Origin: an uncultured Ruegeria sp.
Lineage (GTDB): Bacteria > Pseudomonadota > Alphaproteobacteria > Rhodobacterales > Rhodobacteraceae
Direction: 5' to 3'
Length of the DNA stretch: 64,000 nucleotides
Assembly (NCBI RefSeq): GCF_947500045.1
Contig: NZ_CANMQQ010000002.1
Location: forward strand, 1-64,000
In this document: piece by piece, positions 1-8,827 of the stretch
Layout of the letters: the number at the start of each line of letters is the position of its first letter
Numbering within the stretch: position 1 is the first letter of the stretch
Made by a program: the position numbers and the translations under genes
Notes under the pieces: generated by a model
Seen by the model: only the letters and a program-made list of their open reading frames with translations
What the model was told of the DNA's origin: nothing
Databases searched by the model: none

Positions 1-10
1 AAGTCGGTAG

Positions 11-28
11 GCCGGGCTTCAGCCCGGC
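11..28. other. Short perfect stem-loop at window edge
   Basis: GCCGGGCT and AGCCCGGC pair as an 8-bp stem around a TC loop. No T-run follows on either side. It lies just upstream of the terminator at 49-76, probably in the 3' region of a gene outside the window. The role is unknown. Confidence 0.5.
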
Positions 29-48
29 TCATCGGTGAGACTAATGAA

Positions 49-76
49 GGCCGCTCCACATCGGGGCGGCCTTTTT
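49..76 (+). terminator. Rho-independent terminator of an upstream gene
   Basis: GGCCGCTCC (49-57) pairs with GGGGCGGCC (63-71), with one G-T wobble, and is followed by TTTTT (72-76). It would end a plus-strand transcript entering from the left of the window; that gene is not visible. Confidence 0.8.
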
Positions 77-144
77 CGTGTTCAGCCTTGTTCAGCCGAT
101 TATTCTGAATTCTGTTGAAAATCTCCGGAAATGAACACGGACTA

Positions 145-165
145 AGATTATTCGACGAATAATCT
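145..165. repeat. 21-bp AT-rich inverted repeat downstream of the Slam gene
   Basis: AGATTATTCG and CGAATAATCT are perfect complements around a single A. The repeat lies 33 bases past the stop codon of the minus-strand Slam-like gene. There is no U-tract in either direction, so it is either a weak 3' hairpin or a protein-binding palindrome. Confidence 0.6.
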
Positions 166-197
166 CTGTTCAGAATACAATTTGATTTTCTTGCTGT

Positions 198-1454
198 TCA
201 AAACCGCCTTTCAAGGCCCAGCTCAAATCCTGTTTCGGTATAGCTGAAAGCCTCAATGCCGGATTTGGTTCGCTGGTATGTGACGAGCAGGAACGGTGAA
301 AATCCATTCCCAAAGAATACATCGTTCTTTTCGATTCTGAAGGTCCCGCCCCAAGACGTCTCGTCTGGGTCCCCGGTGAAGAGAATACTCGGAGTCCTGA
401 AGCGCTTATGCTCAACATAGACCGAAGGCCTAAGGGTAAACCCACCACGCGCATCCGCGCGTCCGAAGATTGTCAGACGTTGGCGAAGGAAGTTTTCCAG
501 CGTGTCATCAACGGATTTATCTTCGAAAAAGACGCTGATACCGATCAGCCCGCGCCCGCCAAATGAGCGACGAAACCCAATTTCTGCGTCGGTTTCATAA
601 CCATCCAACAGATCGGATGTTGGGTTATGCAATTTCGCGCCGCTCAATAGTCCAAAGATCGATCCGCCTTGCAAGCTTCGGCGTTCAAAAGCAGCTTCAA
701 GAGCCACACGGTTCTCGTATACATTGCCGCCGATCAGGCGCGATGTGACAACGGGCCCAAATGAAGCGGTTGTGTTCGGTCCCACCGTCCGCAATCCAAT
801 GCGACCCCCGAAGACATAGTCGTCATATTGCGAAGTCCTGGCTTCAGTAATGTCGAACGTAAACGCAGCGAAGGCGGACGCGTCAGCCCCAAACACTTTG
901 AAGTTTACTGGTCGACGGAAGTTTGCGGCCCCCGTGACGCGCATCCCAATTTCAGACGACTTTTCACGGTTCAATCTGAATGGGAGATTCAAACCCGCGA
1001 AATCAAGGACGATCTGATCGGTGTCATAGTCTCTCTGATTTCCGACATCGGTCAGACCGAGGCTGAGATCCCAATCGAAACCGCGGCGTGCGTCTATTTC
1101 CCGGATAAGACCTAGAACTTTTGAACGTACCGGTTCAGGCAAGTCACCTGAGAGCGCCGTATAGAACTCATTCCGGGCTCGATCCCACTGCCGAGCGATG
1201 AAATATGCAAATCCAAGTTCAAGTCGCACCCGGACCAAATTGGGATCAATTGCCAAAATTGATGAGAATTTTTCGATCGCGCTCTGCGCGTTTCCTTGTT
1301 CAAGGTCTGCGAGACCGCTGAGAAATACGGTTTCGATCTTGGCGCTCTCTGGCGCAGCGATAGCGGGCGTACCCTCGGTTGGTGCAGCCTGTGAGATTTG
1401 CGGAATTTGGAAGGATAAGAAGAGGGTTAAAAACAGACAATGAAGACGGAGCAA
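198..1454 (-). CDS. Slam-like outer-membrane protein (surface lipoprotein assembly modifier family, TPR plus DUF560 barrel)
   Basis: 418 residues. The protein has a signal peptide (about 1-23, ending SQA), a short helical TPR-like region (about 40-125, around the IEKFSSILAIDPN stretch), and a beta-rich C-terminal barrel (about 130-418) whose last residue is Phe, as in many outer-membrane proteins. This is the architecture of Slam proteins, which move lipoproteins or secreted substrates across the outer membrane. The start is a TTG at 1454; an in-frame stop lies two codons upstream, so no longer form is possible, and the RBS is weak. It is divergent from a TbpB-like lipoprotein gene, the usual type of Slam client, which supports the call. 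Family is fairly sure; substrate is inferred. Confidence 0.75.
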   Translation of the reverse strand: MLRLHCLFLTLFLSFQIPQISQAAPTEGTPAIAAPESAKIETVFLSGLADLEQGNAQSAIEKFSSILAIDPNLVRVRLELGFAYFIARQWDRARNEFYTALSGDLPEPVRSKVLGLIREIDARRGFDWDLSLGLTDVGNQRDYDTDQIVLDFAGLNLPFRLNREKSSEIGMRVTGAANFRRPVNFKVFGADASAFAAFTFDITEARTSQYDDYVFGGRIGLRTVGPNTTASFGPVVTSRLIGGNVYENRVALEAAFERRSLQGGSIFGLLSGAKLHNPTSDLLDGYETDAEIGFRRSFGGRGLIGISVFFEDKSVDDTLENFLRQRLTIFGRADARGGFTLRPSVYVEHKRFRTPSILFTGDPDETSWGGTFRIEKNDVFFGNGFSPFLLVTYQRTKSGIEAFSYTETGFELGLERRF

Positions 1455-1642
1455 ATTTCACACACCAACGTTTTGAAGATTACAGCCCCCGCATCAATAT
1501 GGGCGCGCGGTATGAGTATCCAGTCTTTGAGATGGTCGCAATCTGCGACATCATAGAACGCCTTAAGATTGTCTTATACAATTAACTTGTACTCGCCGAT
1601 CCGTTAACTAATCTGCCGTTAATTTAATACGTTGGAGAGAAT

Positions 1643-2515
1643 ATGAGTATTAATACTAGCTGTTGTATTGCCGCAACTCTGTCGTTTTTATTACTAGGTG
1701 CGTGCAGCTCTGGCGGGAGCGGCGGATCCTCTGATAATGGTTCGGATAAATTGACGCTTCCGCGGAATGGTACTGTGGAGCTTGATGGCGAGGCTGTCGT
1801 AGCCGAATTTGCGACGGATCCAGGCGGCGGGGTTACCGTGAATTCTATTTCTGGTCCCAATTCATCGACAGTCAGGCTGACCACGTCAAACTCTGAGATC
1901 GTGGGTGCGTCATTTGCAGCACCTGGTTCGAGCGTGAACCTGAGCGAGCCTGGCGGTGATGATCGGGTGCGTACCGGCGCGGTTGTCGGCTTTGATACAA
2001 CGGATCGAAATGATGGTGCAGTGATCGTCGACCCTTCGAGATCGCGTTTCGAGTATCAGACCTTTGGCGTCTGGTTGGAAGATCGACGCCAGGCGACTGG
2101 AACGGCAGGGGCGGGTTCATATGGCGTTAGGACTTCCAACAGCAGTGTTCCAAGCAGTGGATCGGCGACTTATAACGGCGTGAGCACGGGTGTTGCCCGA
2201 CGCGCAGACGGTGATGCCTATCTTACGGCCTCGAGAGTCAATGTCAGAACCAATTTCCGCACTGCCACGATTACCAGTTCAGGCACGAGCGCCAACAACC
2301 TGCGAACCGGTGTCGAAGGCACTGCGCCCGAGTTGGATTTTAGCGGTACAGGCAATGTGTCTGGAAACCGGTTTAAGGCCAATATTTCAGGAACAGGGAT
2401 CAACGGTTCGGCAGATGGGCGCTTTTATGGCCCTGATGCGGAAGAGGTTGGCGGCACCTTCCAGGCGACCGGCTCAGGTGGTGTTGCTTATATCGGTTCT
2501 TTCGGCGCCGATTGA
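1643..2515 (+). CDS. Lipoprotein with transferrin-binding-protein-like beta-barrel domain (probable Slam client)
   Basis: 290 residues. The N-terminus carries a type II signal with lipobox LGAC (Cys21), followed by a Ser/Gly linker. The C-terminal half (about 145-290) is rich in Gly, Ser and Thr, with alternating beta strands and the closing pattern GxFYGPDAEEVGGTF, typical of the TbpB/factor-H-binding-like small barrel. The start has GGAGAG upstream. The gene is divergent from the Slam-like gene with 188 bp between them. Known Slam clients include transferrin/haemoglobin receptors and secreted haemophilins; no ligand can be read from this sequence. No Fur-type box was recognised in the gap. 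Confidence 0.75.
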   Translation: MSINTSCCIAATLSFLLLGACSSGGSGGSSDNGSDKLTLPRNGTVELDGEAVVAEFATDPGGGVTVNSISGPNSSTVRLTTSNSEIVGASFAAPGSSVNLSEPGGDDRVRTGAVVGFDTTDRNDGAVIVDPSRSRFEYQTFGVWLEDRRQATGTAGAGSYGVRTSNSSVPSSGSATYNGVSTGVARRADGDAYLTASRVNVRTNFRTATITSSGTSANNLRTGVEGTAPELDFSGTGNVSGNRFKANISGTGINGSADGRFYGPDAEEVGGTFQATGSGGVAYIGSFGAD

Positions 2516-2594
2516 ACAAGACACAAGAAACCAGAGTGTTTTGCTGTTCTGCTAAAACACCGATTTTGGTTCACTTGAAATCGAAAACAAAAAA

Positions 2595-2624
2595 AGCCCT
2601 GCCGTGAATGCGGTAGGGCTTTTT
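2595..2624. terminator. Bidirectional terminator between convergent genes
   Basis: AGCCCTGCCG (2595-2604) pairs with CGGTAGGGCT (2611-2620), with one wobble. An A-run precedes the stem and a T-run follows it, so it can end both the lipoprotein gene (plus) and the acyltransferase gene (minus). Confidence 0.85.
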
Positions 2625-2638
2625 GGCACTACTCGGTT

Positions 2639-3349
2639 TTAGTTTTGATCAGAAGACACCCAAGGCGCACGCCCGACCATCTGGTCCGCTTCGGCTGTGA
2701 TATCGTTCATGTGCTGTTCAAGGCTCAACCGGAGCGCTTCGATCTGTTCTTCGGATGCTTTCCGGGGCACCGTCTTGGTCCATTCGCGGCAAAGAAAAAC
2801 TCCTTCGTTTCGCCAAGGGCGGGGCATCAGCAAGCGGTCCCAAGTTCCGGCCTCTCGACCATGGCGGGCAGAATAGGTGATCCCGAACACACGTTTGCCT
2901 GAGGTGCGCGCCCAGATGAGAGGTACGGTCGAGGACACGCGCTCGGGCCCGCGCGGGCCGTCGGCGGCAATCCCGATCGAGATCCCTTGTTTTATTTTCC
3001 CCAACACCTCGCGCGACAGAGCGACGTGGCGTTTGCGACTGGACATTGCAATCGTGTCCATGCCGAACAGCTTCTGCACCCGGCCCACCATACTGCCGGC
3101 ACGCGCGGCGGACGTGATTGAACAGATGCCGCCCTTGTCCAGGGGAAAGAAATAGGGCGATTGCGCCAGTCGTTGGTGCCACAATACAACAATGACCGGT
3201 TCGCCCTGTTCGGCAAGCTGATCCAACTCCTCATATCCGATGCGCTGCCAGCGTGTGTTGCGGTTAACTAATCGGATGTAGCTTGCAATTCGACGCGCAA
3301 CCCAGTTGAGCACGGCTTCGCTGTCGGCGATTTTCTTGCGGATGCTCAA
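2639..3349 (-). CDS. DUF374 lysophospholipid acyltransferase family protein
   Basis: 236 residues from the chosen start. The DUF374 family resembles inner-membrane lipid acyltransferases. Visible motifs are LWHQRLAQSPYFF (about 60-72, the HX4-type motif position), AARAGSMVGRV, and GIAADGPRGPE (about 128-138), which is the family hallmark. The start is taken as TTG at 3349 because AAAAGGAG lies 7 nt upstream. The in-frame extension to 3442 adds a Ser/Arg-rich stretch unlike the family and intrudes on the tRNA promoter region. The gene is convergent with the lipoprotein gene and divergent from tRNA-Trp. The specific lipid substrate is unknown. Confidence 0.8.
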   Translation of the reverse strand: MSIRKKIADSEAVLNWVARRIASYIRLVNRNTRWQRIGYEELDQLAEQGEPVIVVLWHQRLAQSPYFFPLDKGGICSITSAARAGSMVGRVQKLFGMDTIAMSSRKRHVALSREVLGKIKQGISIGIAADGPRGPERVSSTVPLIWARTSGKRVFGITYSARHGREAGTWDRLLMPRPWRNEGVFLCREWTKTVPRKASEEQIEALRLSLEQHMNDITAEADQMVGRAPWVSSDQN

Positions 3350-3450
3350 GGCTGCGCTCCTTTTGCTGGCCGAGCTTTGTCTTAAAGAACTGCGCGCCGG
3401 GCGCAACTTTTTTGTCAGTGGCAAAGTGGTCGGAAAACTCAAAAAGCCTC

Positions 3451-3479
3451 TTGAGTCCTCTGCGCCGCTGGCATATCTG
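3451..3479 (+). promoter_or_regulatory. Sigma70-type promoter for tRNA-Trp
   Basis: TTGAGT (3451-3456) and TATCTG (3474-3479) are separated by exactly 17 bp. The predicted start is about 3486, 6 nt before the mature tRNA 5' end. Confidence 0.6.
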
Positions 3480-3491
3480 ATGGCCCAGTCT

Positions 3492-3567
3492 AGGGGTATA
3501 GCTCAGTTGGTAGAGCGACGGTCTCCAAAACCGTAGGTCGCGGGTTCGAACCCTGCTGCCCCTGCCA
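3492..3567 (+). tRNA. tRNA-Trp (CCA anticodon)
   Basis: 76 nt. The acceptor stem AGGGGTA pairs with TGCCCCT, the D-arm is GCTC...GAGC, and the anticodon loop CTCCAAA gives CCA. The T-arm is GCGGGTTCGAACCCTGC, and the 3' CCA is encoded. The 226 bp downstream (3568-3793) hold no secE/nusG, which often follow this tRNA; I see only the palindrome CACGTACGTG (3591-3600) and no gene there. Confidence 0.97.
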
Positions 3568-3793
3568 TTCCCACAAAATGATGAGTTCGCCACGTACGTG
3601 CATGAAATTGCGGCGTTTGGTTTGCTGCAATTCACTTGACGTACAGGACAAGAAAGAAAAAGCTTGATCATGGCTGGTGGACGGGCCATCAGGGGTGTCC
3701 GCTTAAAGTGCTAAGGTCGCTCGACTTTTGTTCCGGCGGCAACAAGCCTGACCGGGTAGGGGAACCCGGAGCCAATCGGGGGCAATGGGGATA

Positions 3794-6700
3794 ATGGCAG
3801 AGATCGACACATTTCTTGAAGACCTTGGACTGTCGAAGTTTGCGCCCGTTTTTGCTTCGAACGAAGTTTCTCTGACTGATCTGGGACACCTGACCGAACA
3901 TGATCTCATCGACTTGGGTCTTCCATTGGGCCCGAGGCGGCGCCTGATGGCGGCCTTGGGACGGGCACGGGATGCGAATCCGGTTCCAGTGCATGGACAT
4001 GGGAAGATCGTGGCCGAGCGCCGTCAATTGACTGTGATGTTTGTGGATCTCGTTGGTTCGACGGCCCTGTCGGAGCGTCTGGACCCCGAAGATCTGGGTG
4101 AGCTGCTGCGCCGGTTCAAAGAAATCTGTTCGACTTCGGTGGCACGGTTTGGGGGACATATCGCGAGCTTCATGGGCGATGGGGCGATGATTTATTTCGG
4201 CTACCCTCACGCAGTTGAAGATGCGGCTTCGCGGGCTGTTCATGCCGGTCTGGATATTCTGGACGGGCTGACCCTCATCGAAGGTGAGGAAAAGCTGAGC
4301 GCAAGGATCGGTGTGTCGACCGGGCTCGTCGTGGTTGGCGAGATCCATGGCGAAGGGTTGAAAGAACATGATGTGGTCATGGGGCGCACGCCCAATCTGG
4401 CCGCTCGTTTGCAGGGGCTGGCCGAGCCCAATACCCTGATCATCAGCCCATCAACCCGCAGGTTGATTGGCAATGCGTTCGAGCTTCGGGATCGGGGTTC
4501 TTTCGCACTCAAAGGATTTTCGGAACAGGTTCAAGCCTGGATCGTGACGGGGCAGGCCCGTATCGAACGTAGATTTGACATCATGCCGGATGCGGGGGCG
4601 GGGCGACTTGTCGGGCGTCAGGCCGAGTTTCGCAAGCTGACCGACAAATGGCACGAGGCATGTCAGGGTGCAGGCCAATCTGTGCTGATTTCAGGTGAGG
4701 CCGGGATTGGCAAATCGCGCCTGATCGAAGGGTTGAGCCAAGAGGTGCAGGATCAGGGCGCGCTACGGCTGAATTTCCAATGCTCTCCGTTTCACGCCAA
4801 TTCCGCGCTCTATCCCATCATTCAACATCTGGAACGTGCGGCAGGGTTCGCACCATCGGACGGTGACGAGGATAAACTCGGAAAGCTGTCGCATCTCCTG
4901 CGTCACCACCCGCCCGAACATGTGCGTCTTATCGCCGATTTGCTGAGCGTCGAAGCGGACGCAGCACTTGGGCCACTTGACCTGCCGCCGCAGGCAAAGC
5001 TTGAGCAGACGCTGGAAGCGGTGACTGAACAACTTGCCGCGCTGGCGCGTGATAAGCCTGTATTGTTGTTGTTTGAGGATGCCCACTGGGTTGATCCGAC
5101 CACTTTGTCTTTGACCGACCGGGTGATTGAACGCATTCGGGAATTGCCGGTGCTTATTGTTGTGACGGCACGTCCCGGCTTTGATCCGGGTTGGGGGCAT
5201 CACAACAATACACTGCATCTGCCGCTCAGGCGTCTGGAACATCGGGACGTCGCTGAGATCGTGGCGGAAGTGGCCGGAGGGAATTTGGTGCCGCCCGAGG
5301 TTTGCGATCTGATTGCAGCCAAAACCGACGGCATCCCTCTTTTTATTCAGGAAGTCACGCGTGGCTTGCTGGAATCGGGGCAGTTGCGGCTGACCGATGA
5401 AGGATATGCCCTGCGTGGGCCGCTGCCATCACTTTCTGTTCCCAGTACGCTGCAGGACTCGCTGATGGAGCGTCTGGATCGTTTGGGCAAAGCCAAAGAA
5501 GTGGCACAAACTGGTGCCGTCTTCGGCCGACAATTTTCCATCGCGCTGCTGGCCTCGGTGTCGTTTCTGTCTCCGACGGTTTTGCAAGCTGGGCTAGAGC
5601 AGCTTTCTTCAGCCGGTATCATCCTTCAGGCGCCCGATGAGGCAGAAGATGAATTCATCTTCCGCCACGCTTTGATCCGAGACATGGCATATGACAGTCT
5701 GCTGCGCACGGAACGGCAGGTATTGCATGACCGTGCAGCAGGCGCATTGCTGGAAAACCAACCTCAGCTTGCCCAGACGCAGCCCGAAGTTCTTGCGCAG
5801 CATTACACCTTGGCCCAGCGCGCAGATGAGGCTGTCTTGCATTGGCAAAGTGCAGGGCAGCGGGCCATTGAACGCTCGGCCCAGACCGAGGCGCTGACGC
5901 ATCTATCAACGGCTTTGGACCAATTGGCAGACCTGCCCAAGAGCCGAGACCGTGATCTGCAGGAGATCGACATCCAGATCCTGCGGGCGGGTGTTCTGCG
6001 CTCGACCAGCGGAATCTCAGGGGATGCCACGGGCGAGGCCTATGGCCGCCTGCGCGATCTCTGCCATCGCGCGGATGAGACCGACAGACTGTTCCCTGTT
6101 CTCAATGGGCTTTATGCCTTCCATCTGGTGCGCGCGGAATATCGTTTGGCGCAAGACGTATCGTCACAGATACTTGATCTGGCTGCGGAAAGCGGCAGGA
6201 CCGAGCATCGGATGGTTGGCCATCGCGCGATGGGTGCGGTGCAATTGCATCTGGGCAATCTGCCCGAGGCGAAGACACACCTTGAACAAGCCTGGTCGTT
6301 GTACGATTTCGATCAACACAGCCAGTTGGCCTATGTCTACGGTACAGATCACGCCGCCATTACATCGGCCTTTCTGGGGACGTGTTATTGCCTGATGGGG
6401 CGGCACCAGGAAGCCTTGCAGGTTCAGCGTACCGCGTTGGACTGGGCAAAGGATCTGAAGCACGCTCACAGCGTGGCCCAGATTCTGGTCTATATGTGCA
6501 AGGTTCACCTGTTGGCCCGCGACATCCCGGCGTTGCAGCAAGATGTCGAAGCTCTGTCCAAGGTCGCCGAAGAGCATTCGTTGCCCTTCATGGCCACCAT
6601 TGCGCGATTGTGGGAAAGCTGGGCAAAGGCGACAGAATCCTCTGATATCACCCATATTGATAGTTTGCGCCAAGCCTCGGAAGACTGGTGGGCCGTTGGG

Positions 6701-7099
6701 GCAGGAAACTATAAGTGTTTCTTCCCGTCTCTGATCGCCGAGCTTCTAATCAACGCGGGCGATCATAAGGCGGCTGAGCAGACTTTATCGCACGCTGCCC
6801 AAATGCTGTCCGAAACCGAAGAGAAATGGGCCGAAGCCGAGCAGCTACGAATCGAAGCCACCTTTGTCGCCAATACCGGTGGCGACCCTGAACCTTTGCT
6901 GTTGCAGTCAATCAAAACGGCGCAAAGGCAGGGGGCACGCCTGTACGAATTGCGCGCGGCCATAGCACTGACACGTTGGCGGCAGAGCCGTGGAGAGCCA
7001 GCGGGTGAAGCCTTGCGCGATGCATTGTCTCATTTCGAACCGGACGCGGATCAAGCGGATCTAATAGATGCGCGGGCGTTGTTGGAAACGGCTACTTGA
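3794..7099 (+). CDS. SAM-domain / class III adenylate cyclase / AAA-type ATPase / TPR signalling protein
   Basis: 1101 residues from ATG 3794, which has GGGG 5-6 nt upstream; an ATG at 3785 in the same frame is less well placed. Domain order: SAM-like helical domain (1-60); class III nucleotide cyclase (about 75-255) with FVDLVGST carrying the first metal Asp and FMGDGAMIYFG the second; an NTPase with Walker A GEAGIGKS (about 300) and Walker B VLLLFEDAHWVD; then helical TPR-like repeats (about 640-1000). It probably makes cAMP under control of the ATPase/TPR sensor region. The input signal is unknown. It stands alone, just upstream of the quinone-cofactor operon. Confidence 0.85.
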   Translation: MAEIDTFLEDLGLSKFAPVFASNEVSLTDLGHLTEHDLIDLGLPLGPRRRLMAALGRARDANPVPVHGHGKIVAERRQLTVMFVDLVGSTALSERLDPEDLGELLRRFKEICSTSVARFGGHIASFMGDGAMIYFGYPHAVEDAASRAVHAGLDILDGLTLIEGEEKLSARIGVSTGLVVVGEIHGEGLKEHDVVMGRTPNLAARLQGLAEPNTLIISPSTRRLIGNAFELRDRGSFALKGFSEQVQAWIVTGQARIERRFDIMPDAGAGRLVGRQAEFRKLTDKWHEACQGAGQSVLISGEAGIGKSRLIEGLSQEVQDQGALRLNFQCSPFHANSALYPIIQHLERAAGFAPSDGDEDKLGKLSHLLRHHPPEHVRLIADLLSVEADAALGPLDLPPQAKLEQTLEAVTEQLAALARDKPVLLLFEDAHWVDPTTLSLTDRVIERIRELPVLIVVTARPGFDPGWGHHNNTLHLPLRRLEHRDVAEIVAEVAGGNLVPPEVCDLIAAKTDGIPLFIQEVTRGLLESGQLRLTDEGYALRGPLPSLSVPSTLQDSLMERLDRLGKAKEVAQTGAVFGRQFSIALLASVSFLSPTVLQAGLEQLSSAGIILQAPDEAEDEFIFRHALIRDMAYDSLLRTERQVLHDRAAGALLENQPQLAQTQPEVLAQHYTLAQRADEAVLHWQSAGQRAIERSAQTEALTHLSTALDQLADLPKSRDRDLQEIDIQILRAGVLRSTSGISGDATGEAYGRLRDLCHRADETDRLFPVLNGLYAFHLVRAEYRLAQDVSSQILDLAAESGRTEHRMVGHRAMGAVQLHLGNLPEAKTHLEQAWSLYDFDQHSQLAYVYGTDHAAITSAFLGTCYCLMGRHQEALQVQRTALDWAKDLKHAHSVAQILVYMCKVHLLARDIPALQQDVEALSKVAEEHSLPFMATIARLWESWAKATESSDITHIDSLRQASEDWWAVGAGNYKCFFPSLIAELLINAGDHKAAEQTLSHAAQMLSETEEKWAEAEQLRIEATFVANTGGDPEPLLLQSIKTAQRQGARLYELRAAIALTRWRQSRGEPAGEALRDALSHFEPDADQADLIDARALLETAT

Positions 7100-7173
7100 C
7101 CGGTGGGGTCAATTGCTGCCAGCTTGGCACTGGCAGATATGGGATGATACCTACATTTTTGAATTTACGGCGC

Positions 7174-7188
7174 GGAGAGTACCTCTCC
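7174..7188. promoter_or_regulatory. Inverted repeat ahead of the quinone-cofactor operon
   Basis: GGAGAG and CTCTCC are perfect complements around TAC, flanked by CGC and GCG. It lies 35 bp before the first start codon of the operon. It may be an operator or a 5' leader hairpin; no T-run supports termination. Confidence 0.35.
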
Positions 7189-7222
7189 TGCGTTCCTGAG
7201 ACGTTTGGAGTAAAGAGACCCG

Positions 7223-8788
7223 ATGCGTAAGATCAGCAAAACCCTTCTGGCCAAAGATATCCTGGCGCAAAGCCGCACCGATCTGACGCTGCAGCAATAT
7301 CATTCGATCTCGCCCGAGCAGATACGCGCCTTTGAGAAAAAGCTGATCGGAACGGTCACCCTGCCCACCGACGCTGAATACAACAATGACCGACAAGTCT
7401 GGAACCCGGCGTTTCAGGATTATCCTGAAATCATCGTCTATTGTGAAACCATTGACGATGTACGCGCCAGTCTTGCTTTTGCCCGCGAACACGAGCTTTG
7501 GGTTGTGGCGCGATCAGGGCGGCACAGCACGGCAGGGTATTCGGTCAACAACCAGATGGTGCTGGACACCAGCAAGATGCGCTATGTGAGCGTCGATCCG
7601 GATGTGCCGATGGCCTATGTGGGGCCGGGCACGCCGTTCAAAATGTTGAACTCGATTCTGAATTCCTATCATCTTCATGTGCCCGGCGGGGCATGTCTGG
7701 ATGTCTGTGTTGCAGGCTTCATGATGGGCGGCGGATATGGCTTTACCTCGCGCCGTTTTGGAATGGCGTGCGACAATGTGCTGGGCGTCACCGTGATGCT
7801 GTGGGATGGCAGCATTGTAATCGCGGACAAGGATACAAACCCTGATTTGTTTTGGGCGATCCGGGGCGGAACGGGTAACAACTTTGGTATTCTGCTGGAA
7901 ATTCGTTATCAGCTGCATCCGCTATATAAGGTCTGGGGTTGCCACATCACATGGCCGCTAGACAAAGCCGCAAAAGCGCTGGAGTTTCTGCAGGCCAATT
8001 ACATGAGCACCTGCAAAGATGACAGGTTTGGTGCGTATATTTTCTTGGCCTATCAGGGGGACAAGAAGGTGCTGCTGCTTTCAGCGCTTTATGATGGCAC
8101 GCCTCAAGAAGGTGATGCGTTTGTCCAGCCCTTGCTCAGCGATGAAATCGCCGGTGAGATGGGTGAGGATGATCAGAACTATGGCACCTATCAGGAAATC
8201 AACTCGTGGCTCTATGACGATAAATACGACATCCCTGTTGTGCCCGATCAGGCGCGAGAGGATAAACAGGCCGGGTACATCAAACGCCAGCTTAGCACGG
8301 CGGAATGGCAGCGCGTGGTCGATTACCTCGACAGTACGCCCAATGCCTATGGTGCTGTCGCGATCGAACCTTATGGCGGGGCGATCAACCGGATGCCTTT
8401 GGGTAAAGATGGCAACGCTTTTATTCATCGCGATGTGTCACTGAACTTCTATGTCGATGTATTCTGGCTGTCCGAAGAGGAAAAAGAGACAGTTGTGCCC
8501 TGGCTTGACGGGTTCATGGCGCTGATGACCGATGAGGGCTATTTCATCGACCGGGTTTATCAAAACTATCCGCGCCGGACGCAGTTGAACTATCGCTGGC
8601 AATATTGGGGCGAGTATTTCAACTCGCTACTGTTCGTGAAGCAGAAATTCGATCCGAACAATTTCTTCCACTACCAGCAAAGCATCTCGCCCGTGCCCGA
8701 TGACGCGCCGGCGGATATTATTCGAGACAAGTCGAAATCGATCTTCGACGACCCGACTATCACTTATGAGACATATTCGAACCCCTGA
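7223..8788 (+). CDS. BBE-type FAD-linked oxidoreductase, likely bicovalent flavin
   Basis: 521 residues. PCMH-type FAD-binding domain (about 60-240), then substrate domain, then a C-terminal BBE segment ending with YWGEYFNSLLFVKQKFDPNNFF. His101 in RSGRHS and Cys158 in GGACLDV match the 8-alpha-histidyl and 6-S-cysteinyl FAD attachment sites of berberine-bridge/GOOX-like oxidases. The RRG-TG motif (AIRGGTGNNFG) is also present. Such enzymes oxidise alcohols, sugars or amines with O2. No signal peptide is visible. It is the first gene of a five-gene operon with a LodA-like system, so it may act on the substrate or product of that oxidase; this is inference. Confidence 0.8.
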   Translation: MRKISKTLLAKDILAQSRTDLTLQQYHSISPEQIRAFEKKLIGTVTLPTDAEYNNDRQVWNPAFQDYPEIIVYCETIDDVRASLAFAREHELWVVARSGRHSTAGYSVNNQMVLDTSKMRYVSVDPDVPMAYVGPGTPFKMLNSILNSYHLHVPGGACLDVCVAGFMMGGGYGFTSRRFGMACDNVLGVTVMLWDGSIVIADKDTNPDLFWAIRGGTGNNFGILLEIRYQLHPLYKVWGCHITWPLDKAAKALEFLQANYMSTCKDDRFGAYIFLAYQGDKKVLLLSALYDGTPQEGDAFVQPLLSDEIAGEMGEDDQNYGTYQEINSWLYDDKYDIPVVPDQAREDKQAGYIKRQLSTAEWQRVVDYLDSTPNAYGAVAIEPYGGAINRMPLGKDGNAFIHRDVSLNFYVDVFWLSEEEKETVVPWLDGFMALMTDEGYFIDRVYQNYPRRTQLNYRWQYWGEYFNSLLFVKQKFDPNNFFHYQQSISPVPDDAPADIIRDKSKSIFDDPTITYETYSNP

Positions 8789-8827
8789 AAGCGGGGGCAG
8801 CCAAGGCCAAACGGGGGAGGGCCCAGC

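Noticed and set aside
3350..3442. N-terminal extension of the DUF374 acyltransferase
   Set aside because: Ser/Arg-rich and unlike the family; TTG 3349 has a strong RBS at correct distance.
3492..3567. tRNA-Trp as an integration site for a mobile island covering the quinone operon
   Set aside because: No integrase, no repeated tRNA 3' end was seen downstream, and composition looks like the rest of the window.
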